Source of the DNA: Candidatus Uhrbacteria bacterium
GTDB taxonomy: Bacteria > Patescibacteriota > Patescibacteriia > 2-12-FULL-60-25
NCBI GenBank assembly: GCA_016222815.1
Contig: JACRQE010000006.1
Location: forward strand, 124,001 to 188,000
Direction: 5' to 3'
DNA length: 64,000 bases
Positions 35,143-43,961 of the stretch are shown here, piece by piece. The translations under genes were made by a program, and so were the position numbers. Positions within the stretch are counted from its first letter, which is position 1. Each line of letters opens with the position of its first letter. The notes below the pieces were generated by a model. It was not told the DNA's origin, searched no databases, and was given only the letters and a program-made list of their open reading frames with translations.

Positions 35143-37209
35143 ATGACCAAATCCGAGGCGGAAATACGCATCAAGAAGCTGCGGCAGGAAATCGACAAAT
35201 ACCGCTACCAATACCATGTTTTGAACGCCCTGGAGATACCGGAGGCGGCTTTGGATGATTTGAAGCACGAGCTCTATCGTCTTGAACAACTTTATCCTGA
35301 CCTGATTACGCCCGATTCGCCGACCCAGCGCGTGGCCGGCGAGCCTTTGCCGGGGTTCAAGAAAGTTACGCATGCGGAACGCATGCTTTCGATCGAAGAC
35401 GCTTTTTCGTTCCAGGAAGTGGAGGAGTGGCTCGGGAGGGTGAAGAAGCTCAAACCGACGGCGCATTTCGATTTCTTCGCTGAATTGAAGATGGACGGAT
35501 TGGCCGTGTCGCTTGTTTATCAGGACGGGAAATTCATCCAAGGCTCGACGCGCGGCGACGGGACCGTGGGCGAAGAAGTGACGCATAATATCAAGACCAT
35601 CGAAGCGGTGCCGCTGAATTTGCGCGTGCCATCGGAGAATGAGATTGAAAAGTTCTTGAAGAAACATCATGGAAAGTGCGACGCGCAAAAAGTCAGGAGC
35701 ATTCTGACCGGACATGGCGGGCGCATCGAGATTCGCGGCGAGACTTTCATGACGCGTTCACAGCTAGAGAAGTTGAACAAAGCGCTCAAGAAACGCGGCG
35801 AGCCGGAACTGGCTAATCCGCGGAATGCGGCGGCAGGTTCTATCCGCCAGCTCGACCCGAAGATAGCGGCGGAACGCGGTTTGTCTTTCTTCGGTTATGC
35901 CATGGTTGGGGATTATGGTACGACCACGCATGAACAGACGCATGAGCTGATTTCGCTCCTTGGTTTGCCGACCAATCCGAACTATCGTTTGTGTAAAACG
36001 TTGGAAGAAGTCGCGGATTTCCAAGAAGAAATCGGTAAGAAGCGCGACAAGCTGGATTATTGGATTGATGGCGTGGTGGTGAACGTCAACGACGACGGAT
36101 TATTCAAATCGCTTGGCGTGGTCGGCAAGACGCCGCGCGCCATCCTGGCGTGGAAGTTCCCGGCCGAACAGGGGACGACCATCGTACGCGACATCATCGT
36201 ATCGGTCGGACGGACCGGGGCGCTGACGCCTGTCGCGGTCATGGACCCGGTGCATCTGGCAGGGACAACGGTGACGCACGCCTCTCTGCACAATGAAGAT
36301 GAAATCGGACGTTTAGGATTAAAAATCGGAGACACGGTCATCGTGGAAAAAGCGGGCGACGTCATACCGAAAATCATCCAGGTTTTGCCTAAGCTCCGGA
36401 CTGGGAAAGAGAAAATTTTTCACATGCCTAAAAATTGCCCGATCTGCGGTTCGGAAGTCAAACGCAAAGAAGGCGAGGTCGCGACGGTCTGTTCGAACCG
36501 CGATTGCTACGCGCAAGAGTTCCAACGGCTGCTGCATTTCGTGGTGAGCGCGGAGATCATGGGTTTGGGCGACAAAATTGCGGAACAACTGATCCAAACC
36601 GGTTTGGTGCGCGAAGCGGCAGATCTTTATGAGTTGAAGCCAGAGGATTTGCTGACGCTCGAAGGTTTTGCGGAGATATCTTCAAAAAAACTCTACGACG
36701 AAATCCAAGCGCATCGAGAAATCAAACTGGAACGGTTCATCAATTCGCTCGGCATCAGGCATGTGGGCGAAGAGACGGCGCGCGATCTGGCGGCGGCATT
36801 TTTGACCATCGAAAAATTAAGGGAAGCGACGAAAGAAAAACTGATGGCCGTCGAAGGCATCGGTGAGGTCGTAGCGGATTCGATCGCCGAGTTCTTCAAA
36901 GACAAGCGGGAGGAAAACCGTCTCGACAATTTGTTGAAGCATGTCCAAGTCGTACGCGGTACGAGGCACGCGGCACGAGGCCCTTTGGCCGGTACGACCT
37001 GGGTCTTGACCGGGACGCTCGATTCGCTGGGACGCGAAGAGGCGAAGGAAAAAATCCGAGAGCTGGGTGGAGAAGTCACGGAAACCGTCTCGAAGAAGAC
37101 GAGCTACGTGGTGGTCGGAGCAGAACCGGGCTCGAAGTTCGCCAAGGCGCAAAAGCTGGGGGTGACGATTTTGGATGAAAAGGAGTTTTTGAAAAAGATC
37201 GGAGGATAA
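35143..37209 (+). CDS. ligA: NAD-dependent DNA ligase LigA
   Basis: AELKMDGLAVSLVYQDG (KxDG), Zn Cys4, HhH and BRCT regions. Confidence 0.97.
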   Translation: MTKSEAEIRIKKLRQEIDKYRYQYHVLNALEIPEAALDDLKHELYRLEQLYPDLITPDSPTQRVAGEPLPGFKKVTHAERMLSIEDAFSFQEVEEWLGRVKKLKPTAHFDFFAELKMDGLAVSLVYQDGKFIQGSTRGDGTVGEEVTHNIKTIEAVPLNLRVPSENEIEKFLKKHHGKCDAQKVRSILTGHGGRIEIRGETFMTRSQLEKLNKALKKRGEPELANPRNAAAGSIRQLDPKIAAERGLSFFGYAMVGDYGTTTHEQTHELISLLGLPTNPNYRLCKTLEEVADFQEEIGKKRDKLDYWIDGVVVNVNDDGLFKSLGVVGKTPRAILAWKFPAEQGTTIVRDIIVSVGRTGALTPVAVMDPVHLAGTTVTHASLHNEDEIGRLGLKIGDTVIVEKAGDVIPKIIQVLPKLRTGKEKIFHMPKNCPICGSEVKRKEGEVATVCSNRDCYAQEFQRLLHFVVSAEIMGLGDKIAEQLIQTGLVREAADLYELKPEDLLTLEGFAEISSKKLYDEIQAHREIKLERFINSLGIRHVGEETARDLAAAFLTIEKLREATKEKLMAVEGIGEVVADSIAEFFKDKREENRLDNLLKHVQVVRGTRHAARGPLAGTTWVLTGTLDSLGREEAKEKIRELGGEVTETVSKKTSYVVVGAEPGSKFAKAQKLGVTILDEKEFLKKIGG
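36947..36983. repeat. heptamer-periodic array inside ligA
   Basis: tcgtacg-cggtacg-aggcacg-cggcacg-aggccct. Confidence 0.75.
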
Positions 37210-37257
37210 GCCAGATATCTAGCCTAATTCCGGCGTTTATTGTAAGCTTTCGGGCAT

Positions 37258-37566
37258 ATGGCATTAACCCGAGAACAAGTGCAGGGATTGGCGGATTTGG
37301 CGCGGCTTGATTTGTCCGAGGATGAACTCAAGACGGCGGAACAGGATCTTGACAAGGTCTTAGGATACGTCGAACGTCTTCAGGAGGTCGAAACGCAGGG
37401 CGTCGAGCCTTTCGCCATGCCGGCGCGTACAGCATGGCGTGAAGACGTGTCTTTGCCGTGCGACCACGCGGCGTGCGAAATAATACTGTCCAACTTCCCG
37501 GAACGGAGCGGGGATCTGCTCAAGACGCCGGGGGTGTTTGAGTCCCCCAAAGGGAAGAAGGCGTGA
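37258..37566 (+). CDS. gatC: Asp/Glu-tRNA amidotransferase subunit C
   Basis: VQGLADLARLDLSEDEL..VLGYVERLQEVETQGVEP. Confidence 0.92.
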   Translation: MALTREQVQGLADLARLDLSEDELKTAEQDLDKVLGYVERLQEVETQGVEPFAMPARTAWREDVSLPCDHAACEIILSNFPERSGDLLKTPGVFESPKGKKA

Positions 37567-37659
37567 ATCCGTCGGCGATTTCTTTGCTGCGGAACTCGCT
37601 CGTTATCTGGCATAGCTCGCTCAAACAGTCCTCGCTGCAGAAATCGCCGACGGATTCAC
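37563..37659. repeat. stop-codon hairpin element, copy C
   Basis: 21-bp perfect arms GTGAATCCGTCGGCGATTTCT (37563-37583) / 37639-37659; core TGCGGAACTCG..CTCAAACAGTCCTC. Confidence 0.9.
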
Positions 37660-37678
37660 TAAAGAAAAAAAGATATTT

Positions 37679-39100
37679 ATGAAATTGAATGAACTCACCA
37701 TCGCGGAAGCGCGGAAGAGGCTGGATGCCGGGGATTTGACGTCTACAGAGCTGACTAAGGCTTGCATCGCGGAAATCAAGAACCAGAACCCGACGCTGAA
37801 CGCGTTCATCGAAGTCTACGAAGACGATGCTTTGGAGCAAGCGTTGAGGTCGGATGAACGGCATTCGCGGAGCGAATGTTTGGGTGCGCTCGACGGCGTT
37901 CCGCTTGGGTTGAAGGACAATTTGCTCAACCAAGGTAAAGAAGTAACGTCCGGCTCGAATATCCTGAAAGGGCATATTTCCGCTTACGACGCGACCGCCG
38001 TCAGGAAACTTAAGGGACAAGGCGCAGTCATACTGGGCAGGACGAACATGGATGAATTCGCCATGGGTTCGTCGACCGAGCATTCGGCTTATGGACCGAC
38101 CAAGAATCCGCATGATTTGGAGCGCGTGCCCGGCGGATCATCTGGTGGTTCAGCGGTCGCGGTGGCGGCAAAGATGGCGCTCGGCGCTTTAGGCTCTGAC
38201 ACCGGCGGTTCAATCCGTCAGCCGGCTGCTTTGTGCGGAACAGTCGGATTAAAACCGACGTACGGACGCATCTCGCGTTCAGGCCTCATGGCCATGGCTT
38301 CATCGCTCGACCAAATCGGTCCGTTCGCCAAGACGGCGGAAGACGCGGCTTTGATCCTTGAAGCACTTCAGGGACCTGATTCGTTGGACCAGACCACGAG
38401 CAACCATCCGTTGTTCGTCCCTGAGTGGAAAAAAGATTTGTCCGGCGTGCGCATCGGTTTGCCGCGGCAGGCTTGGGGAGCGGGCATGCATGATGAGGTG
38501 AGATCAGAGGTCATGCGCGGCGTCGAGGCGCTTAAGGAGCGCGGAGCGGAAATAAAAGAAGTGGATTTACCGTATGCCGATGAGGCGTTGGCCGTGTATT
38601 ACGTGGTCATGCCGTGCGAAGTCTCGGCCAACCTGGCGCGGTTCGACGGCATGAGGTACGGATTACGGGTCAAGGATTTGCCGCTCTTTGAGACATACGC
38701 AAAATCGCGTGCCAAAGGCTTCGGACCAGAGGCGAGACGGCGCATTTTGCTCGGAACATACGCTTTGTCGCGGGGTTATTACGATGCGTATTATCTGCAG
38801 GCGAAACGAGTCCAGACGCTGATCCGCAAAGCGTACGAGCAAGCTTTCACCGAAGTTGATATGCTGGTGACGCCGACAGCACCGAATCCGGCGTTCAGGC
38901 TGGGCGAGAAGACGACGGATCCGCTGACCATGTATCTGGAAGACGTATTCACGGTCGGCGTGAACGTGGCGGGTTTGCCCGCGGTATCCGTGCCGTGCGG
39001 CAAAGCGGACGGCATGCCGGTCGGGATGCAGCTCATCGGACGGCATTTCGATGAAGCCGGGATTTTGGCAGCGGCGAGGATTTTTGAAGAATCTGATTAG
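37679..39100 (+). CDS. gatA: Asp/Glu-tRNA amidotransferase subunit A
   Basis: Amidase signature GGSSGGSAVAVAAKMALGALGSDTGGSIRQPAA. Confidence 0.96.
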   Translation: MKLNELTIAEARKRLDAGDLTSTELTKACIAEIKNQNPTLNAFIEVYEDDALEQALRSDERHSRSECLGALDGVPLGLKDNLLNQGKEVTSGSNILKGHISAYDATAVRKLKGQGAVILGRTNMDEFAMGSSTEHSAYGPTKNPHDLERVPGGSSGGSAVAVAAKMALGALGSDTGGSIRQPAALCGTVGLKPTYGRISRSGLMAMASSLDQIGPFAKTAEDAALILEALQGPDSLDQTTSNHPLFVPEWKKDLSGVRIGLPRQAWGAGMHDEVRSEVMRGVEALKERGAEIKEVDLPYADEALAVYYVVMPCEVSANLARFDGMRYGLRVKDLPLFETYAKSRAKGFGPEARRRILLGTYALSRGYYDAYYLQAKRVQTLIRKAYEQAFTEVDMLVTPTAPNPAFRLGEKTTDPLTMYLEDVFTVGVNVAGLPAVSVPCGKADGMPVGMQLIGRHFDEAGILAAARIFEESD

Positions 39101-39102
39101 AA

Positions 39103-39145
39103 TCGTCGTCCTGAAAAAGGTCCTTCGACATGCTCAGGACGACGG
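39103..39145. repeat. TTCGACAxGCTCAGGAC repeat
   Basis: tcgtcgtcctgaaaaaggtccttcgacatgctcaggacgacgg. Confidence 0.7.
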
Positions 39146-39156
39146 AAAAAGCATTT

Positions 39157-39630
39157 ATGGAAGACTATTACGTCGAGACGACTGACTTCTCATACTGGTC
39201 ATACTGGCCATATGCTTTGGCTGTTGTCGGCGTTTTGCTGGCATTGATATTCGTGATTTGCGGTATCTGGAAAATCAAACGTTTGTTGACCCGGCCGGAA
39301 ATGATGGGCATGACGCGCGAGCAAGTGCTCAAACGCTGGGCCGAGGTCAGACATACGAGCAAGCAGGGCCTGTTGGGGGCGAAGCTGGCCATCATCGAAG
39401 CTGATACGCTGTTGGACTCCGGACTCAAATCCATGATGATGCCGGGCGATACGCTCGGCGAGCGTTTGAAGGTCGCAGGCTATAAATATCCCAAACTCCG
39501 CAATGTCTGGTGGGCGCATAAGCTACGCAATCAGTTGGCGCATGACTCCGCTTTCCAGATAAGCCAGCGCGAAGCGGAACGAGCGTTGGACGATTTTGAA
39601 CGGGCGCTGAAAGTCTTGAACGTGCTTTGA
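39157..39630 (+). CDS. hypothetical single-pass membrane protein
   Basis: MEDYYVETTDFSYWSYWPYALAVVGVLLALIFVICG. Confidence 0.7.
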   Translation: MEDYYVETTDFSYWSYWPYALAVVGVLLALIFVICGIWKIKRLLTRPEMMGMTREQVLKRWAEVRHTSKQGLLGAKLAIIEADTLLDSGLKSMMMPGDTLGERLKVAGYKYPKLRNVWWAHKLRNQLAHDSAFQISQREAERALDDFERALKVLNVL

Positions 39631-39632
39631 AC

Positions 39633-40379
39633 ATGATCCCATACTTTGAGCTGCACACGATTCCGATTGGCCCATTCCATATCCAGGCTTGGGGGACGTT
39701 CGTGGCGGCGGGTTTCTTGGTGGGCGCTTTGGTTTCGTCCCGCAGGGCAAAAGCCAATGGTTTTGATGCCAATGCGGTCTGGGACATGGCTTTTTGGGTT
39801 TTCATCGCGGCTTTCGTTGGCGCGAGGTTGTTCCATGCCGTCTTTTACGAACCGTCATTACTAGGGGATTTTTTGGACTTGATTAATCCGGCTAGGCCTG
39901 GATTCGCGATTTTAGGCGGGTTTCTGGGCGCCGCAGGAGCGTTCGCTTTGTTCGTCAAACGGAAAAGATTGGACTTCCTAAAATTCGCGGATGTCGCGGT
40001 ATGGGGCCTGCCGTGGGGCGTGGCCATCGGACGGCTCGGTTGTTTTTTGATTCACGACCACCCAGGCACGCTTTCGCATTCACTCCTGGCCGTGAATTAT
40101 CCGGGCGGGGCGCGGCATGACCTCGGACTGTATCTTTCGATCGTCGGCCTATTGATGGGGGCGGTATTCTTGATTTTGGACAAAAGACAGAGACGGCCTG
40201 GATTTTATTTCGGGGCTTGGATCCTGATGGAGGCGTTATCCCGCATATGGCTGGATTTTTATCGGATAGCGGATACGCGCTGGGCCGGAATGACGCCGAC
40301 GCAGTGGATGGCTATCCCGCTGGCGATATTCGGCGGTTGGCTGCTTTTTTCGAGGAAGAAAATCGGCGAACGTAGGTGA
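39633..40379 (+). CDS. lgt: prolipoprotein diacylglyceryl transferase
   Basis: GRLGCFLIHDHPG and polytopic pattern; start at ATG 39633. Confidence 0.88.
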   Translation: MIPYFELHTIPIGPFHIQAWGTFVAAGFLVGALVSSRRAKANGFDANAVWDMAFWVFIAAFVGARLFHAVFYEPSLLGDFLDLINPARPGFAILGGFLGAAGAFALFVKRKRLDFLKFADVAVWGLPWGVAIGRLGCFLIHDHPGTLSHSLLAVNYPGGARHDLGLYLSIVGLLMGAVFLILDKRQRRPGFYFGAWILMEALSRIWLDFYRIADTRWAGMTPTQWMAIPLAIFGGWLLFSRKKIGERR

Positions 40380-40404
40380 GCTTCGGCGTGTTATACTTGT
40401 TTTT

Positions 40405-41313
40405 ATGTACGAGACCATAGTCATCGGCGGCGGACCGGCGGGGATAGCGGCCGCGATTTATCTGGCGCGGCAAAAAGTCAAATTCCTGATGCTTGGGGGT
40501 CTTTTTGGGGGCAAGACAGCCTGGAGCGCAGACGTGGAAAATTACCTTGGTTTCCATCTTTTGGATGGCGCCGAGCTGACGAAGAAATTTCGTGAACACC
40601 TGAACGATTACCGCGGTTCATTCGAACTGAAAGAAGGGGAGATGGCAAAGAAGGCCGAAAAGATGGGGAAGGGATTCAGGCTAACGACCGACGGAGGAAC
40701 TTACGAAGCGCGGACGTTGTTGGTGGCGACGGGCGAAAAGAACAGGAAGCTCAACGTCCCGGGCGAAGATGAATTCATGAACAAAGGTGTGACGTATTGT
40801 GCGACATGTGACGCTCCATTGTTCAAGGATAAGGTCGTGCATGTCATCGGCGGCGGCAACAGCGCCATGGACGCAGCATTGTTTTTGGAGAAGTACGCAA
40901 CCTCGGTCACCATCGTTACGGTCAATCCGGAATTGACGGGAGATGCCGCAATGAAGGGCAAATGCCTAGTGAGTCCGAAGATAAAAGTCCTGTCTTCGAC
41001 CAAGACTAGTCGTATCTTGGGAGAACAGTTCGTGAGCGGTATCGGGCTTGTCGGACCGGATGGGACGGAACGGACGGAGCCGACCCAGGGCGTGTTCATC
41101 GAGATAGGTTTGGTTCCGGAAGCTGATTTCATCGATTTTGTGGAAAAAGATAAACAAGGGCAGATAATCGTGGACAAGAGGAACCGGACTTCAATCGAGG
41201 GCGTTTGGGCAGCCGGAGACGTGACTGACGTGACAGAAAAACAAATCGCTATCGCCGTGGGCGAGGGGAGTAAGGCGGCGCTTGATATTATCGATTTCTT
41301 GCATAAAAGTTAG
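40405..41313 (+). CDS. trxB: thioredoxin-disulfide reductase
   Basis: GGGPAGIAAAIYLAR; YCATCDAPLF; WAAGDVTD. Confidence 0.93.
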   Translation: MYETIVIGGGPAGIAAAIYLARQKVKFLMLGGLFGGKTAWSADVENYLGFHLLDGAELTKKFREHLNDYRGSFELKEGEMAKKAEKMGKGFRLTTDGGTYEARTLLVATGEKNRKLNVPGEDEFMNKGVTYCATCDAPLFKDKVVHVIGGGNSAMDAALFLEKYATSVTIVTVNPELTGDAAMKGKCLVSPKIKVLSSTKTSRILGEQFVSGIGLVGPDGTERTEPTQGVFIEIGLVPEADFIDFVEKDKQGQIIVDKRNRTSIEGVWAAGDVTDVTEKQIAIAVGEGSKAALDIIDFLHKS

Positions 41314-41320
41314 ACGAAAT

Positions 41321-41992
41321 ATGAACGATCAACAGATGCGCAAATTATTTTTATTGGGTACTTTAGGATTCGGCGCGATAATCATCGCTGGTTTGGTTTG
41401 GGCTATCGCCGCCGGACCGGATGCCCCAAACCAGAACCGTGGGACCGACGAGACGGGCCTGGAATTCAACGATGACAATGATCCTTTCGTGGGGCCTGGG
41501 GAATCTAAAGCTGTCGTACGTGTATTCAGCGACTTCCAGTGTCCGGCCTGCAAAACGGCGGAGCCTGCGTTCAAAGCAGCGACCGAGAAATTCGGCGACA
41601 GGGTAAAGTTCGTATGGAACGATTTTCCGTTATCGTCCATCCATCCGAATGCCAGAGCCGCGGCCGTGGCTGCAAGGTGTGCGGAGGACCAGGGTAAGTT
41701 TTGGGAGTACCACGACAGGCTTTTCCAAGAACAAGAAGCATGGTCCGGCTTGTCGGCGCCGACCGCATCGTTCGTCGGGTACGCCGGTGATCTCGGCCTG
41801 AACAAGGATTCTTTCACCTCGTGTCTGGTCAACCAGCCGGGCATGCATAAAATCCAAGCCGATGAAACCGAAGGAAACATCAATAAAGTCCAGGGTACGC
41901 CCACGTTCTTTATCGGCAACCGGAGGTTCGTCGGCATTGTGGAAACAGGCGTCTGGGAGCAGGAGTTGACAAGGCTCCTGCAGAACCCTTGA
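41321..41992 (+). CDS. DsbA-like membrane-anchored thioredoxin-fold protein
   Basis: VFSDFQCPACKTAEPAF; GTPTFFIGNRRF. Confidence 0.88.
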   Translation: MNDQQMRKLFLLGTLGFGAIIIAGLVWAIAAGPDAPNQNRGTDETGLEFNDDNDPFVGPGESKAVVRVFSDFQCPACKTAEPAFKAATEKFGDRVKFVWNDFPLSSIHPNARAAAVAARCAEDQGKFWEYHDRLFQEQEAWSGLSAPTASFVGYAGDLGLNKDSFTSCLVNQPGMHKIQADETEGNINKVQGTPTFFIGNRRFVGIVETGVWEQELTRLLQNP

Positions 41993-42061
41993 CGGATGGC
42001 TATCGACTGGCAGGCGCATTCGGTTTAACATCAAACAGCTAAAAAATAAGCTTTTTAACTT

Positions 42062-42886
42062 ATGAGCATGCTCCAAGAACAACTAGAACAAGAAGAAAAG
42101 CGGCAATCGCCGGAGAGCGAAATGGGTTCCAGTGTGGGTCCGTTCGAAGGAACGCCAAAAACCATGTTTTTCATGGGTCTGTTCGCCGGAATCGCCATCT
42201 GTACATCGGCTATGTTGGTTTACGTGGTCTGGTCCGTGACCAGCGGCAAGGGAATCTTGTCAGCCGGCGCACAGGTCGCCACTGCTGCCCAGCCGACACC
42301 AACCGCGCAGCCGTCGCAACCCACGGATAATGCACAGCCGTCGCAACCTTCGGCGCCCGTAGCTCCGGTTGACGAGAAGACCGACCATATATTCGGTCCG
42401 AAAAACGCCAAGATCACTTTGATCGAATATTCTGATTTCGAATGTCCTTTCTGCCGCCGTCATTACGACACTATCAACCAGATCAAAGCGGCTTACAAGG
42501 ACAGTGTCAGGATTGTGTTCCGTCACTATCCGCTGACCGAACTCCATCCGAACGCCCAAAAGGCCGCAGAGGCTTCCGAGTGCGCGGCTGAACTGGGCGG
42601 CAACGACGCATTCTGGAAGATTCACGACAAGATTTTCACCGAAAGCGATATCACGTCCACAGGACTCAAGAATATCGCCAAGGGCCTCGGTTTGAACGAG
42701 AGTAAATTCAACGACTGCCTGGATTCGGGCAAGATGGCGGACAAGGTAAACGCCCAAGCGTCGGCTGGAGCCCAGGCTGGAGTCCAGGGAACGCCGGCTA
42801 ACTTCATCAATGGCCAGGAAGTCCCGGGCGGCGCCCAGCCGTTCAGCAAATACCAGGGAATCATCGATGGATTGTTGAAGGGATAA
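42062..42886 (+). CDS. DsbA-like membrane-anchored thioredoxin-fold protein
   Basis: YSDFECPFCRRHYDT; GTPANFINGQEVPGAQP-type C-term; Pro/Gln-rich linker. Confidence 0.9.
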   Translation: MSMLQEQLEQEEKRQSPESEMGSSVGPFEGTPKTMFFMGLFAGIAICTSAMLVYVVWSVTSGKGILSAGAQVATAAQPTPTAQPSQPTDNAQPSQPSAPVAPVDEKTDHIFGPKNAKITLIEYSDFECPFCRRHYDTINQIKAAYKDSVRIVFRHYPLTELHPNAQKAAEASECAAELGGNDAFWKIHDKIFTESDITSTGLKNIAKGLGLNESKFNDCLDSGKMADKVNAQASAGAQAGVQGTPANFINGQEVPGGAQPFSKYQGIIDGLLKG

Positions 42887-42899
42887 ATGAAACGCATAA

Positions 42900-43020
<121 letters not shown>

Positions 43021-43313
43021 AGGTCTATGGTTTAGCGCCGAAAGCTTATCTTAAGATTCGGAGTTTATCAAGAGGCATGGATATTGGTGGTTTCACGGGA
43101 ATCATCAGAATATTGGGGACACTTGTGAAGCAGAAACAGACTAACGAATAAGTGTAAATCGTAGGATGACACGCTAATCCAGTTATATCGAAGGAGACGC
43201 GTAAGTTTGGAGGAAGATGGACATGCGAGCTTGACAGCTTGCTTGCATAAGGCCGGGACTGCGCTATGCTTTACGCAGGAGGATAGATTTTTACACCATT
43301 AATTTTTTTCAAT

Positions 43314-43763
43314 ATGAAAGTCAGAGACATAATGGATACCGAAATCCATGCGGTACCCTTAGACGCGTCGTATGAAGACGTGGCCCGGCTGTTATACACG
43401 AAGGATGTCAGCGGTGCGCCCGTCGTCGACTCTGAAGGTCGGCTTGTCGGGACGGTTTCGGAGAAGGATCTTTTCCGCATCATGTATCCGTTCTACAAGA
43501 GCTATTATGAGCATCCGGAGTCATACACGGATTACGAGGAACGGGAGAATAAGATCGACGAGATACGCAGCCACCCGGTGCAAATGTTCATGACCAAGGA
43601 CGTATTCACCATCGACCCGGATGCGCCGGCCATGCGCGCCGGTGCCGTGATGCTAGCCAGAAATATCAACCGCATACCGGTAGTCGAGAACGGCGTTCTG
43701 ATCGGCATGATCAGCCGGAAGCTCATCTACCGCAAGATACTCGAATACCATTTCGAGGTTTGA
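43314..43763 (+). CDS. tandem CBS-domain protein
   Basis: MKVRDIMDTEIHAVPLDASYEDVARLL..VSEKDLFRI..MTKDVFTIDPDA..NINRIPVVENGVLIGMISR. Confidence 0.92.
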   Translation: MKVRDIMDTEIHAVPLDASYEDVARLLYTKDVSGAPVVDSEGRLVGTVSEKDLFRIMYPFYKSYYEHPESYTDYEERENKIDEIRSHPVQMFMTKDVFTIDPDAPAMRAGAVMLARNINRIPVVENGVLIGMISRKLIYRKILEYHFEV

Positions 43764-43778
43764 GTAAGAAATCGAAGG

Positions 43779-43800
43779 TAGTCCTTCGACAGGCTCAGGA
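43779..43800. repeat. TTCGACAGGCTCAGGA repeat (short)
   Basis: gtccttcgacaggctcagga. Confidence 0.55.
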
Positions 43801-43816
43801 AATTAAAATAATGTAA

Positions 43817-43845
43817 GATCCCCCGGTCCAGCCGTGGGACGACAG
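43817..43845. repeat. CCCCCGGTCCAGCCGTGGGACGAC repeat
   Basis: Same class as 16292, 21213, 51367. Confidence 0.7.
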
Positions 43846-43862
43846 TATTAATTATATTAGTT

Positions 43863-43896
43863 GTCATTCCCCGGTTCAACCGGGGAATCTTACAAT
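43863..43896. repeat. GTCATTCCCCGGTTCAACCGGGGAATC palindrome
   Basis: Near-perfect palindrome. Confidence 0.8.
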
Positions 43897-43961
43897 AGAC
43901 AATCTTCCTGGTTTGCCGTACCATCCCATATACAGCGTCTACGGGCGCCGTTTTACGCTTT

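Noticed and set aside
42309-42356. Short direct repeat in the DsbA-like linker (cagccgtcgcaacc twice)
   Set aside because: Simple Pro/Gln-rich linker duplication; ordinary for low-complexity tethers.
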